A stretch of 62,602 nt of DNA from Levilactobacillus paucivorans (GCF_001437125.1 NZ_JQCA01000029.1:1-62602); one strand, 5' to 3'. Shown: positions 25,361 to 34,173, counted from the first letter of the stretch. A program made the numbers and translations. Notes: generated by a model from the letters alone, not told the origin.

Positions 25361-25543
25361 TCCGCCTGCGGTGGACAAGGAAGCCGTCCTATGGGGACCG
25401 GGCGAAGCCAAAGAGCGGTCTTCACCCTCGCTTTAAGCCCCACAAGGAACGTGGGTCTTAAAGGCGTCCCGTGGTGTAAAGGCGGAAGACCACCACCTTA
25501 ACACCACCGACACAGGACGTCTCCCTTGCCCACCTCCGGCTCC
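25361..25543 (+). repeat. Type II covarying palindromic element
   Basis: Closing arms 25371-25390 and 25514-25533 pair with a few mismatches. Internal hairpins CTTTAAGCCCCAC../GTGGGTCTTAAAG and GTGGTGTAAAGGCGG../CACCTTAACACCAC are present, with CCACCGACAC before the closing arm and CCGCCTGCGG/CCTCCGGCT at the ends. Confidence 0.82.
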
Positions 25544-25604
25544 ATTTGAATTGAGAGTGAGTCAAGACACACTCACGATATTCAACCAATTGTCTTCCTA
25601 CATT

Positions 25605-25655
25605 TAAAAAAGAATAGCCTGACTAGACTCATCTTACGCGAGACTAATCAGGCTA
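25605..25655 (-). terminator. Probable terminator of the glcD-type gene
   Basis: TAGCCTGATTAGTCTC pairs with GAGTCTAGTCAGGCTA (two mismatches) on the minus strand and is followed by TTCTTTTTT. It lies 295 bases beyond the stop, so the type I element at 25741 would be transcribed within the 3' untranslated region. Confidence 0.72.
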
Positions 25656-25740
25656 CTTCTTCTAATATTAAATTTCAAAGACTACCAATACCAACGAATT
25701 CGTCCTCGCTATAGCACAAAGACCAATCGCCTTGTTGCCT

Positions 25741-25919
25741 CAGCCGGAGGGAACCAGACGATACCCCCGTGTCGGTGGTCTTAGCCGAGGTTTTCTCTCG
25801 GCTTAGACCACGGCCAACTTTGAAACTCGTGCTTTTCGAGGTTCAAGGTTGCCCTGAAGACCGCTTCTCAGGCTTCAGGTCTGCCCCATGGGCGGTATCG
25901 TCTGGTTCCCGTAGGCGGA
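25741..25919 (-). repeat. Type I covarying palindromic element
   Basis: A perfect 16-bp closing stem joins 25750-25765 and 25894-25909, the longest of the type I copies. On the minus strand it has GGGGCAGACCTGAAGCC, GGCAACCTTGAACCTCG, TTGGCCGTGGTCTAAGCCGAG and CGACACGGGGG. It starts 30 bases after the stop of the minus-strand gene at 25950, ahead of that gene's terminator. Confidence 0.87.
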
Positions 25920-25949
25920 CCCCTTGAAATTAAGAAACTTTCGAAAGAA

Positions 25950-27344
25950 TTAATCGATCTTCCGTTTTGGATTCAAGATGTTCATTGGATCGAACAAGGT
26001 TTTAATTTGATGTTGGAGTTGGTCAACGGTCTCGCCGAGTTCGGGATTGTTCCACTGATTCTTAACCATCCCCACGGCATGCTCGCCGGAGATTGTTCCA
26101 CCCAACTCGAGCGTCTTCCAGAAGGTCTGACGTAAGGCCTCAACGACAACTTCGGGCACCTCTTCTTGGTCCTTAGGCCAAACGAATGTTGGGTGGACGT
26201 TACCATCACCAGCATGGCCGGCCGTATAGATGGTAATCCCCAACTTCTTCCCGAGATCTTGGAGATAATCCATCATTGGGGCCAACTTGGAGAGTGGCAT
26301 CGCCATGTCTTCCATCAAGTGATTCTGACCAGCGAAGACGGCAGGCAACATGTCACGCCGTAATTGTTCCAGATCGGCCTGTTCCTGTTCATCATCCGTG
26401 ACCTGGACGTTTTGACCGTCGTACTTGGCCAGAAGATCCTTCACCACAGCCATGGATTCGGGACTAGACCCTTCGAGCTTGAAGATTAACATGGCCCCAC
26501 TATTTGAAGCGTAGTGCGTGTGTTCAAACTTGTCCAAAGCCACCACAGTATTGCCGTCCAAGGCTTCCAACATGGTTGGATAGACCCCGGACATCCGAAT
26601 GGCAGTCACAGCTTTAGCCAATGAGCCCATGTTGCTAAAGAAGGCCACACCCATGACGGTTTGCCCCAATGGGATTGGCATTAACTTTACAGTAATTTCG
26701 GTAATGATCCCGAGAGTTCCCTCGGAGCCCACGAAGAGTTGGGTCAAATCATACCCGAAGGCCTGTTTTAAAGTCCGGCCCCCCAGTTTGATTTCACGGC
26801 CATCCGCCAAGACGGCTTTCAACCCCAAAACGTTATCCTTGGTGGCCCCGTAACGCACGGTACTCATCCCACCAGCGTTGGTTGAGACATTCCCACCAAT
26901 GGATGAAATTGGCTTAGAACCAGGGTCTGGCGCGTAGAACAGCCCCCGTTTTCTAGCAGCCTGGTCTAAATCGCCATTAATGACCCCGGGCTGAACGACC
27001 GCCACGGAATCTTCCTTATCAATTTCTAGAATTCGATTCATTTGCCGAGTCGAAAGAATCAAGGCACCCGGTTGGCCATCGGAACCGACAACGGTACTGG
27101 TTGCCGTGGTTTGCGGAATGACAGGTAGGTGGAACTTGCGGGCTGTCCGCAAGACCCCTTGGATGTCGGCGACACTTTCAGCCTCGATAAAGGCCCGAGC
27201 CAAACCACTTTCACCACCCGAAGCATTCGAATTAAACGATTGTTTCTTGAGCGTGGCCATATCGGTTTCGACCGTGCCATCCTTAACTTGGGATATCAGG
27301 TATTCTAGGATTTCTTCATCAGAGTATGCACTGAATACTGTCAT
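25950..27344 (-). CDS. glcD: FAD-binding oxidase, GlcD / D-lactate dehydrogenase type
   Basis: A 464-residue member of the FAD-linked oxidase C-terminal family. The FAD-binding 4 domain (about 45-225) has VIPQTTATSTVVGSDGQPGALILS, VQPGVINGDLDQAARKRGLFYAPDPGS and SIGGNVSTNAGG; the C-terminal domain has AGHAGDGNVHP and a terminal SGEHAVGMVKNQW. Family members oxidise 2-hydroxy acids such as glycolate or D-lactate with an electron acceptor. No GlcE/GlcF partners are present, so it probably acts alone. The ATG at 27344 has GAGGTCC upstream; the frame extends 18 codons further. Confidence 0.9.
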   Translation of the reverse strand: MTVFSAYSDEEILEYLISQVKDGTVETDMATLKKQSFNSNASGGESGLARAFIEAESVADIQGVLRTARKFHLPVIPQTTATSTVVGSDGQPGALILSTRQMNRILEIDKEDSVAVVQPGVINGDLDQAARKRGLFYAPDPGSKPISSIGGNVSTNAGGMSTVRYGATKDNVLGLKAVLADGREIKLGGRTLKQAFGYDLTQLFVGSEGTLGIITEITVKLMPIPLGQTVMGVAFFSNMGSLAKAVTAIRMSGVYPTMLEALDGNTVVALDKFEHTHYASNSGAMLIFKLEGSSPESMAVVKDLLAKYDGQNVQVTDDEQEQADLEQLRRDMLPAVFAGQNHLMEDMAMPLSKLAPMMDYLQDLGKKLGITIYTAGHAGDGNVHPTFVWPKDQEEVPEVVVEALRQTFWKTLELGGTISGEHAVGMVKNQWNNPELGETVDQLQHQIKTLFDPMNILNPKRKID

Positions 27345-27506
27345 TTGTAGGACCTCTTTCTGTGTTTTGGAATCAAGGTCATCATAGCACCACTTCAAAT
27401 AGAATACCTTATTGATTTCTCGGCAAACTTGATCTATACGGAAAAAGCGGTTCCATTATGATGAAATGCGCTATAATTGAGGTATCGAATTAGGAGGTAT
27501 TTAGTT

Positions 27507-27998
27507 ATGCGTCGAAAAAATCTACAGGTTACCGATTTAATCAAGGTCAAGGCATTCTTACGGACGGGTCACGTCATCAACACCGCTATGCACGATGGTG
27601 ACTATCCTTACGTGGTGCCGACGAACTATGGTTTCCAATTTGATGAAGACGGCCTACTCCACCTCTACCTTCACGGGGCACCCGAAGGCAAGAAGCGTGA
27701 TTTAATCGCCAAAGATGGTCACGTCGCCTTCTCCATTGTGGCCAAGGCCGAACGTTACGACACCCCTGATGGAGAATTGTCGAACAACGGGTACGCCTAC
27801 CAGAGCATCATGGGAACTGGGAATGCCAGCCTGGTCACTGACTTGAAAGAAAAGCGCGAAGCCTTAGAACTGATTCTAGACCACGAACTGGGTAGCCGCG
27901 ACGAGTCCTTAAAGCCTGCCGACGTCGAATATACCGGGGTTATCCGGATCGACGTGACTGGCATGACTGCCAAGGAAGCAACTAAAGACAAAAACTAA
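27507..27998 (+). CDS. Pyridoxamine 5'-phosphate oxidase-family flavoprotein (NimA-like)
   Basis: A 163-residue split-barrel flavin-binding protein with GHVINTAMHDGDYPYVVPTNYGF, YLHGAPEGKKRDLIA, and a late YQSIMGTGNASLVTD strand, as in the NimA/YcdF-type PNPOx-like group found in Gram-positive bacteria. Members bind FMN, F420 or haem and act as small reductases; the substrate is unknown. TAGGAGGT ten bases upstream fixes the ATG at 27507. It is divergent from the glcD-type gene and ends in a strong terminator. Confidence 0.85.
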   Translation: MRRKNLQVTDLIKVKAFLRTGHVINTAMHDGDYPYVVPTNYGFQFDEDGLLHLYLHGAPEGKKRDLIAKDGHVAFSIVAKAERYDTPDGELSNNGYAYQSIMGTGNASLVTDLKEKREALELILDHELGSRDESLKPADVEYTGVIRIDVTGMTAKEATKDKN

Positions 27999-28002
27999 TC
28001 AC

Positions 28003-28032
28003 AAAAATCTGGGCTAGCCCCCAGATTTTTTT
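28003..28032 (+). terminator. Terminator of the PNPOx-like gene
   Basis: AAAATCTGGG pairs with CCCAGATTTTT, five bases after the stop codon, ending in seven T. Confidence 0.9.
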
Positions 28033-28045
28033 AGACGAACTTTTT

Positions 28046-28075
28046 GTTGCAAATGCAACTTAACCGTTTTATACT
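28046..28075 (+). promoter_or_regulatory. Promoter and overlapping operator of the MarR-acetyltransferase operon
   Basis: TTGCAA (28047-28052) and TATACT (28070-28075) are 17 bases apart. A dyad GTTGCA-AA-TGCAAC (28046-28059) covers the -35 box, a natural place for the encoded MarR protein to repress its own operon. Confidence 0.7.
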
Positions 28076-28118
28076 ATTCCTACATGTTCAGTCTAAAATG
28101 ACTAAAGGAAGTGAGTAC

Positions 28119-28571
28119 TTGCCAGACATTCTAAGGTCCATTGGCATCATCGATCGCGCGTTGGACACCATCGCCAATATCGAGTTCAAGGAAGTCAACC
28201 TCACCCGTGGCCAATACCTTTACTTGGTCCGCGTCTACGAGCATCCGGGCATCATCTTGGAGCGCCTGGCCAATCTCATCAAGGTCGACAAGACCACGGC
28301 GGCTCGCGCTATTCAAAAGATGGAGAAAAATGGCCTTCTAGAACGCAAGATGAACCCCGCCGACAAGAAACAAAAGCAGATTTACGTCACCGAGAAGGGC
28401 CGCCAGGTTTACCCCCTCATTCACCGGGAGAACCTGTACTCTAACGAGGTTGCCCTGACTGGAATCTCACCTGATGATCAGGTAAAGCTACACGATCTGC
28501 TAGACCAGGTTGCGAAAAATATCGAAGACGACTACAACACCGTCAAACGCGGTGAGAAGCGTCAGTATTAA
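28119..28571 (+). CDS. MarR-family regulator of a three-gene operon
   Basis: About 150 residues with a winged helix: TRGQYLYLVRVYEHPGIILERLANLIKVDKTTAARAIQKMEKNGLLERK and wing DKKQKQIYVTEKG. The most probable start is the TTG at 28119, nine bases after AAAGGA; an in-frame ATG at 28098 has no ribosome site. It is followed after 11 bases by an acetyltransferase and then a B3/4-domain gene, and a dyad overlaps the promoter -35. MarR-PaiA-like gene pairs are common in lactobacilli. Confidence 0.88.
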   Translation: MPDILRSIGIIDRALDTIANIEFKEVNLTRGQYLYLVRVYEHPGIILERLANLIKVDKTTAARAIQKMEKNGLLERKMNPADKKQKQIYVTEKGRQVYPLIHRENLYSNEVALTGISPDDQVKLHDLLDQVAKNIEDDYNTVKRGEKRQY

Positions 28572-28582
28572 GAGGTTCACTC

Positions 28583-29077
28583 ATGATTAAACCAACTTTC
28601 ACCGCTGTGGCTACCGACCAACTAGCTGAATTACGACGTCTCAGCATCGACACCTTTACAGATACCTTTGGGGCCCAGAACACCTCAGCCGACCTCCAAG
28701 CTTACCTGACTAAAGCCTTCAATCCTAGCCAGTTAGCTAGCGAGTTTGCTGACGTTAACAGTCAGTTCTACTTTATCCAGGTTGCGAATACGGTTCGCGG
28801 CTATCTCAAACTAGTCAGCCACGCGGACGATTTGGAAATTCAGCGACTCTATCTCACCTCTGCGGGCCAACACCAAGGCTATGGCGTCGCGGCCATTGCC
28901 TTTGCGACCCGTCGCGCCCAGTTGGCTGCCAAATCCGAGCTACGTCTCGGCGTCTGGGAGCACAATTTAACGGCTATCGATTTTTACCGCTCTCAGGGCT
29001 TCCAGCAAACCGGCAGTCATCCCTTTCAGTTGGGTTCCGCCACACAAACCGATCTCATCATGACCAAAAAAATATAA
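28583..29077 (+). CDS. GNAT acetyltransferase, PaiA/polyamine-acetyltransferase-like
   Basis: A 164-residue GNAT enzyme. SIDTFTDTFGAQNTSADLQAYLTKAF near the N-terminus closely resembles PaiA-type (spermidine/spermine) acetyltransferases, LEIQRLYLTSAGQHQGYGVAAI is the acetyl-CoA loop (Q-x-x-G-x-G), and AIDFYRSQGFQQTGS is motif B. It probably acetylates polyamines or similar amines in the cytosol. It is the second gene of the MarR-led operon, with AGAGG upstream of its ATG. Confidence 0.88.
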   Translation: MIKPTFTAVATDQLAELRRLSIDTFTDTFGAQNTSADLQAYLTKAFNPSQLASEFADVNSQFYFIQVANTVRGYLKLVSHADDLEIQRLYLTSAGQHQGYGVAAIAFATRRAQLAAKSELRLGVWEHNLTAIDFYRSQGFQQTGSHPFQLGSATQTDLIMTKKI

Positions 29078-29096
29078 AATTTGGAGATGTTCATTT

Positions 29097-29813
29097 ATGA
29101 AACAAGCCATCATCGATCTTTCGTTCTGGGAACTGTTCCCCCAAGGTCAAATCAGTATTTTAACCCTCAAAGACATCGACAACCACGTCAACGAAGCCGA
29201 CGACCCTTACTTCCAAGAACTCCTTAACGACGGCGCCAATGAATCTGAAAAGTTCATTACCGACGAGACCTTTAGAGAAAATGCCGTGATCGCCGAATGG
29301 CGGGAGGCCTTACGGAAGTTCAAGACGAAGAAGGGCGCCCGTTCTTCAATCGAAGCCCTCCTCAAGCGGATTAGCCAAGGCAAGCACCTCAGCCCCATCA
29401 ATCCCCTGGTCGACATCTACAACAGTATTTCACTGAAATATGCCTCACCTTGTGGCGGAGAAAATATCGATGCCATCGCCGGCGACCTTCACCTAGGCCT
29501 CGCTCAAGGTGGCGAAGGTTTCCGTCCCTTAGGTGACACCGAAGACTCTCCTGCTTTGCCAGGCGAAATGATCTACTATGACAACGATGGCGCCATCTGC
29601 CGAAGCCTCAACTGGCGTGAAGCGCAACGGACCATGTTGACGGAAGACACGACGAATGCCGTGCTGGTTATTGAAGCTATCAACGCCGACCAGGCAGAAC
29701 GGGCTAGCGAAGCCATTCAGGAGCTGAAGAGCCTTTGCGAACACTACTTCAAGGTTACGGGGACAACCACCCTCTTAACCGCCGACCATGCTTCCACTAC
29801 TTTGGTGGACTAA
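29097..29813 (+). CDS. B3/B4 tRNA-binding-domain protein
   Basis: A 238-residue free-standing B3/B4 domain like the editing domain of phenylalanyl-tRNA synthetase beta chain. Hallmarks are NPLVDIYNSISLKYASPCGGENIDAI in the middle, GEGFRPLGDTEDSPALPGEMIYYDN, and CRSLNWREAQRTML. Free-standing relatives are thought to hydrolyse mischarged aminoacyl-tRNAs or bind aminoacyl ligands; activity here is inferred only. It is the last gene of the MarR-acetyltransferase operon; TTGGAGATG lies upstream. Confidence 0.88.
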   Translation: MKQAIIDLSFWELFPQGQISILTLKDIDNHVNEADDPYFQELLNDGANESEKFITDETFRENAVIAEWREALRKFKTKKGARSSIEALLKRISQGKHLSPINPLVDIYNSISLKYASPCGGENIDAIAGDLHLGLAQGGEGFRPLGDTEDSPALPGEMIYYDNDGAICRSLNWREAQRTMLTEDTTNAVLVIEAINADQAERASEAIQELKSLCEHYFKVTGTTTLLTADHASTTLVD

Positions 29814-29840
29814 CTTTTCTCTAGACTGCATGTGTGAAAT

Positions 29841-30034
29841 GACCGCCTGCGGCTGTCAGGGATTCCGCCTGCTGTGGGGAACGCCTTCAGCCTAAAATCC
29901 AGGCTTCCGGCTCGCATTGAAGCCCCGCTAAAGACGCGGGTCTCCAATGTCGTCCCAGTCTGTAAGGCCGAGAAAAACACTCGACCTTACAGACTCGTCA
30001 CGGCTGGCTCCATCCCTGACCTCCTCCGGTTACT
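29841..30034 (+). repeat. Type II covarying palindromic element
   Basis: Closing stem GTCAGGGAT (29855-29863) pairs with ATCCCTGAC (30012-30020). Hairpins ATTGAAGCCCCGC../GCGGGTCTCCAAT and AGTCTGTAAGGCCGAG../CTCGACCTTACAGACT follow. It lies between the stop of the B3/B4 gene and its terminator, so it should be transcribed. Confidence 0.85.
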
Positions 30035-30141
30035 GTTGTTCTTTTAATGAACGATAGTGCCACTTAGTGGTCAATTAGTATTAGCACTTTGATTATATTC
30101 AATCACTAGCAACTCGTTCCTTATGTTATCTACGAAATCAA

Positions 30142-30189
30142 AATCACCACAGATTCTGCCATTGTCGACGGAACCTGTGGTGATTTTTT
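30142..30189 (+). terminator. Terminator of the MarR-acetyltransferase-B3/4 operon
   Basis: Eleven-bp arms AATCACCACAG (30142-30152) and CTGTGGTGATT (30175-30185) are followed by TTTTTTATTT. Confidence 0.85.
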
Positions 30190-30356
30190 ATTTGTATCTG
30201 TTAAGTTTTGAGAACACTGAATCGCATAGTGATAACTACTGACAAGAACCTCAGGCAAGATGAACCCACCAGACAAATTTGATTGGCGACCATCGGTTAC
30301 GCGGCCTAAGAAGCAACTTGCAACAATTTTTTACTAAGTCGTGGTAACGGTCAATC

Positions 30357-30543
30357 TTAGCCGGAGGAGGCCAGGGATGGAGCCAGCCGTGGCGGTGGCG
30401 TTAGACCGAGCGCTTTTCTCGGCCTTACACCACGGGCGATCTTTAAGACCCGCGTTCCTGGCGGGGCTTAAAGTCGAGCGAGAAGTCCACCGGGCTGAAG
30501 CGTCCCCACAGCAGGCGGAATCCCTGGCAGCCGCAGGCGGCCA
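30357..30543 (-). repeat. Type II covarying palindromic element
   Basis: Same outer ends as the copy at 21458, including the closing stem GCCAGGGAT/ATCCCTGGC, but the internal arms are GTGGCGT (30395-30401)/ACACCAC (30427-30433) and CTTTAAGACCCGC../GCGGGGCTTAAAG. It begins about 20 bases past the stop of the minus-strand ABC ATPase gene. Confidence 0.87.
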
Positions 30544-30563
30544 GCTTAACACCAACCTAGAGT

Positions 30564-31223
30564 TTAAGCTAACTCTGTAAACTGCTTATTCTCCAACCTA
30601 TACTGATGATCGCACTGTGCGGCCACATCCGGTTCATGGGTCACAATGATCACGCACTTATTCTGTTCGTGGGCAATTCGTTGAAACTGGTCGATCACGG
30701 CCTTGGTATTGTCCTCATCCAGATTTCCAGTTGGCTCGTCAGCCACGACCAACCGCGCATCACAGCACATGGTGCGGGCGATGGCCACCCGTTGCTGTTG
30801 CCCACCCGAGAGGTGCTGGACGTTGCGGTCGATCAGGTCATCCCCAATCCCGAGATCGTTTAGAATCTGCTTGGCATACGCTCGATCGCCGGCATGTTTC
30901 GCTTCCGTGATGGCCATGGCCGTCAGGAGATTATTCATCGGAGACATGTAGGCAAAGAGGTTGTACGCCTGAAAGACAATCGCCACGTCATGTCGGCGAT
31001 AGTTGGTCAGCCCAATCTGCTTTAACGACTGGTCACCCAACAGAATGTCACCCTCCTTGGGCTTATCAAGACCAGCAATCAACGACAGAAACGTCGTCTT
31101 CCCGGTCCCACTGTGCCCCAGAATCGCGTAGGACTTGCCCGACTCAAAGGTCAGGTTAATGCCTTGAAACAACGGTTGTGTTTTGTCCTGGTACCAATAC
31201 CCCAGGTCTTGTGTTTTTAACAT
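30564..31223 (-). CDS. ABC transporter ATPase, MacB/LolD type
   Basis: A 219-residue ATPase with Walker A GHSGTGKTT, Q-loop FQAYNLFAYMSP, signature LSGGQQQR, Walker B LVVADEP and the H-loop VTHEPDVA. It belongs to the class that pairs with FtsX/MacB-like permeases and acts as a mechanotransmitter for peptide, lipoprotein or drug export. The permease gene lies 12 bases upstream, and this gene's AAGGAGGA ribosome site overlaps the end of that gene. Confidence 0.93.
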   Translation of the reverse strand: MLKTQDLGYWYQDKTQPLFQGINLTFESGKSYAILGHSGTGKTTFLSLIAGLDKPKEGDILLGDQSLKQIGLTNYRRHDVAIVFQAYNLFAYMSPMNNLLTAMAITEAKHAGDRAYAKQILNDLGIGDDLIDRNVQHLSGGQQQRVAIARTMCCDARLVVADEPTGNLDEDNTKAVIDQFQRIAHEQNKCVIIVTHEPDVAAQCDHQYRLENKQFTELA

Positions 31224-31235
31224 CGACAGTCCTCC

Positions 31236-32681
31236 TTAGGAAAACAGTACTTTCTTCGGCTCCAGTCGCAGAATCCCACCGGAAGCGATCATGATCGACA
31301 GGAAGGTAATGGCTAAGCCAAATCCGCCGAGTTCGGCGAGGTCAACGGCACTCACCGCAATCTCTAAATTGGGATCCTTAGTCTTGGTACTCGTGGCCTG
31401 CATGTTGCCTGGACCACCACTACCCTTAGTCCCACCAGGTTGGCCGCCGCCCGGTTGACCGGACGTGGTGCTTGTGGTGGTTTGCGTCGTGGTACTCTGT
31501 GAAACTAGCTGTGAACCCAGTTGATTCCCGACAAATTTCCCACCGGCACCCGCAATCGCAATGGCCACTACGATCACCATCAACATTTCCGTAAAGAACT
31601 GCGCCACAATCTTCCAGCGTGCTTCACCGAGGGATAAGAGCACGCCAATTTCAAAGCGTCGTTCGCGAATCATCAGGATGACAATCAAAGCCAGAATAAT
31701 TGTTCCGGCAATGGCCACCAACCAGACAATCTTGTTGGCGAAACCTTCCACGTTGTCCATGGACGCCTTGACGGACTGATAGCTGGCATCATCGGTACTC
31801 AGGGAATACTTACTGCTGATCAGCTTATTCCCAGCCTTTTTGGTAGCACTGACCTTGGCCGGATTAGTCACGTTAAAAGTAACCGAATCGGCTGTTCCCG
31901 CATACTTGCTGCCCTTAATGGTATTGGCCAGGGTGTATGAGGCGTAGATCGTGTTCGACGGATCGGTACTCATGGGGCCAGCACTAGCGGAACTGGTCGA
32001 GCTGGCCTTGTAAATCCCGACAATCTTCACTTTCACCGTGTTCTTGTCGCCACTGGTCTCCTTGAACGTCATGGTATCGCCAACGGTCAAATTGTTTTGA
32101 CTGGCCAGTTCCTTTTCGATGACCACATTATTCGTATTCTTATCACTGGCCGTGATGCCGCGCCCCTTGGTAATCTTGCTTTGACTATCGCTAAAGGTCG
32201 TGGTCAGGCTAGTGGCGGTCACCCCATCAATCTGGGTGTCCCCGGAACTCGTGGATGACTTCATTCCACCTGGGCCACCACTATTTCCACCCATCCCGGT
32301 GGTCGTCGAGACCGTATCGTATGACTTGGCATTCGCCGACGTGCTACTCGTCACGTTGTAATTTTTGATGTTACTGAGCTTGGCAATCTTCGTCGCGTCG
32401 CTTAATTTCACCGGCGTCAGCGTTAGCTTCGGTCGGCTCGTTTTACTACTGGAACTACTACTGCTCTGACTCATCTTCTTAAACGCTGCCTGCCGATTTG
32501 CCGACAGGGTCATGGTGGCGCCGGCGTCATTCTTAGCCGTTTCGGTCGCCTTGACCGCTGCGCTCCGAATCAGTAATCCTGCCAACACAAACATTAAAAT
32601 CGCGGACGAGACCAGAATCAGTAAGATTGACCGTCCTTTCTTTGCCCAAATATTTAACCAGGCTCGTTTGAAAAAGTTCAT
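31236..32681 (-). CDS. FtsX/MacB-like ABC permease with low-complexity extracellular segments
   Basis: A 481-residue permease: N-terminal membrane helix (GRSILLILVSSAILMFVLAGLL), a large extracytoplasmic MacB-core domain, and FtsX helices near residues 320-345, 370-395 and at the C-terminus. Two low-complexity stretches stand out: a Ser run after KMSQ (near residue 75) and a GQPGGGQPGG-type Gly/Pro/Gln segment with many Thr before it (near residues 400-440), between the last two helices. GGAGGCG fixes the ATG at 32681. With the following ATPase it forms a complete exporter; the substrate is unknown. Confidence 0.88.
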   Translation of the reverse strand: MNFFKRAWLNIWAKKGRSILLILVSSAILMFVLAGLLIRSAAVKATETAKNDAGATMTLSANRQAAFKKMSQSSSSSSSKTSRPKLTLTPVKLSDATKIAKLSNIKNYNVTSSTSANAKSYDTVSTTTGMGGNSGGPGGMKSSTSSGDTQIDGVTATSLTTTFSDSQSKITKGRGITASDKNTNNVVIEKELASQNNLTVGDTMTFKETSGDKNTVKVKIVGIYKASSTSSASAGPMSTDPSNTIYASYTLANTIKGSKYAGTADSVTFNVTNPAKVSATKKAGNKLISSKYSLSTDDASYQSVKASMDNVEGFANKIVWLVAIAGTIILALIVILMIRERRFEIGVLLSLGEARWKIVAQFFTEMLMVIVVAIAIAGAGGKFVGNQLGSQLVSQSTTTQTTTSTTSGQPGGGQPGGTKGSGGPGNMQATSTKTKDPNLEIAVSAVDLAELGGFGLAITFLSIMIASGGILRLEPKKVLFS

Positions 32682-32775
32682 GCGAGTCGCCTCCATTCAT
32701 AACATGTGATCGATTATGGCAAACCGGGCTTATCGCAAACCTAAAACGCGGGCCGTAACGGTCTCTGACGGCACA

Positions 32776-32810
32776 CAAAAAAACGACGATATCCCGCAGG
32801 ACACCGCCGT
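32776..32810 (-). terminator. Terminator of the AI-2E family gene
   Basis: ACGGCGGTGTCC pairs with GGATATCGTCGT through three G-T pairs and is followed by TTTTTTT on the minus strand. Confidence 0.72.
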
Positions 32811-32851
32811 TTTGACTCGTTTTTAAAATTAATCGACCTGTTAATAAAACG

Positions 32852-34027
32852 TTAAGGCTCACCCAGCCGATCCTCTGGTGGGAAGACGTCCGGATAGAGC
32901 GCCGAATATTCCTGATACCACTCGAAGGCAGTGGTTACCAACACTTTGAGGACGGCAAAGCCCGGCACCCCAAAGATGACCCCGATCAGACCAAACATCT
33001 TACCGCTGGCCAGCAAGACGAAGACAATGGTAATTGGGTGCATCGCCAAACTGTTTCCCATAATCAGGGGTGACAAGACTTGGGTCTCCAAGACCCATTC
33101 AATCAGGTAGACAATCACGACACCCAGTAGCATCGACGGACTCGTCACAACCCCCATGATAATCGCTGGGATCAGCGCAATCGCCGACCCAAAGTAAGGA
33201 ATCAAGTTCAGGGGCCCCGCGATTAGTCCGATCAAGATGGCGTAGGGCAGTCCAATGATGGAATAGCCCGCCGTAAAGATAATCATGACACACAATGCCA
33301 CGGTGAGTTGGCCACGCACATAGGAACTAACCTTGGCGTTCATCTTGTCGAGCATGATCACAAAGCGTTCCCGGTAGGCCGTTGGAACGACCTGACTGAC
33401 GAAGTGTGGGAATTGGGCCCCATCCTTCAACATGAAGAAGAGCACCATTGGCGCTGTAATCAGCGTGATAATCCAGTCGCTCACCGTCGTCACAACATTC
33501 CCCAAAGAACTCAAGGTTCCCGTCAGAATATTCCAACCTCGTTGCGAGAAGTAAGTCGTCACACGGTGGTTGACCTCGGCAAGATTAGCCGCTGACACCC
33601 AGTGATGCTTCTGATTCATGGTGCTGAGTTTTCGCATGACATCGTTGGCAAACTGCGGTAACGCCGCAATAATCCCGGTTGTCTGCTTCGTAAGAAATGG
33701 AATCAACATTAGGAAGATCACGACGATAATGGCAATTGTCACCAGCATGGCGATCGCAATCGCCAGACCTTCCTTTAACTTCAACCGGCGTTCCATGAAA
33801 TGCACGAACGGATCGAGGACGTAATACAGGATCCCCGCCACCACGATCGCCGGCGCCGTAATACCAATAAATTTCCAAACCGGATCCAACAGACCGGCGT
33901 TTTGGACGAGCTCATTGACCACTAATAAAAGCAAAAAAATATTTAGCAATAATATTGTAATATGATTGTTTAAAAACCGTTGGTAGAACCAGGAAAATCC
34001 CGATTCTGGCTGTCGCAGTTTATTCAA
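32852..34027 (-). CDS. AI-2E family transporter (YdiK/PerM-like)
   Basis: A 391-residue membrane protein with about eight hydrophobic segments. Typical features are the second-helix region APAIVVAGILYYVLDPFVHFMERRLK, the amphipathic middle, and the C-terminal GPLNLIPYFGSAIALIPAII and VLETQVLSPLIMGNSLAMHPITIVFVLLASGKMFG signatures. Family members are implicated in export of AI-2 or in Na+(Li+)/H+ exchange; the substrate here is unknown. The start is probably TTG at 34027, seven bases after GGGAGGG. Confidence 0.88.
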   Translation of the reverse strand: MNKLRQPESGFSWFYQRFLNNHITILLLNIFLLLLVVNELVQNAGLLDPVWKFIGITAPAIVVAGILYYVLDPFVHFMERRLKLKEGLAIAIAMLVTIAIIVVIFLMLIPFLTKQTTGIIAALPQFANDVMRKLSTMNQKHHWVSAANLAEVNHRVTTYFSQRGWNILTGTLSSLGNVVTTVSDWIITLITAPMVLFFMLKDGAQFPHFVSQVVPTAYRERFVIMLDKMNAKVSSYVRGQLTVALCVMIIFTAGYSIIGLPYAILIGLIAGPLNLIPYFGSAIALIPAIIMGVVTSPSMLLGVVIVYLIEWVLETQVLSPLIMGNSLAMHPITIVFVLLASGKMFGLIGVIFGVPGFAVLKVLVTTAFEWYQEYSALYPDVFPPEDRLGEP

Positions 34028-34173
34028 AACGACCCCTCCCAAAATTGGCTTACTCCTAGTTTACGGCTCAATGGCGGCCGTGACTAGCCCGAATCGCGAA
34101 TTCTTCCACATCTCTCATTCTAAAATTAATGAAAGGCCGATAGGACTTGATCTTGAATTTTGTCTTTGTCCGG

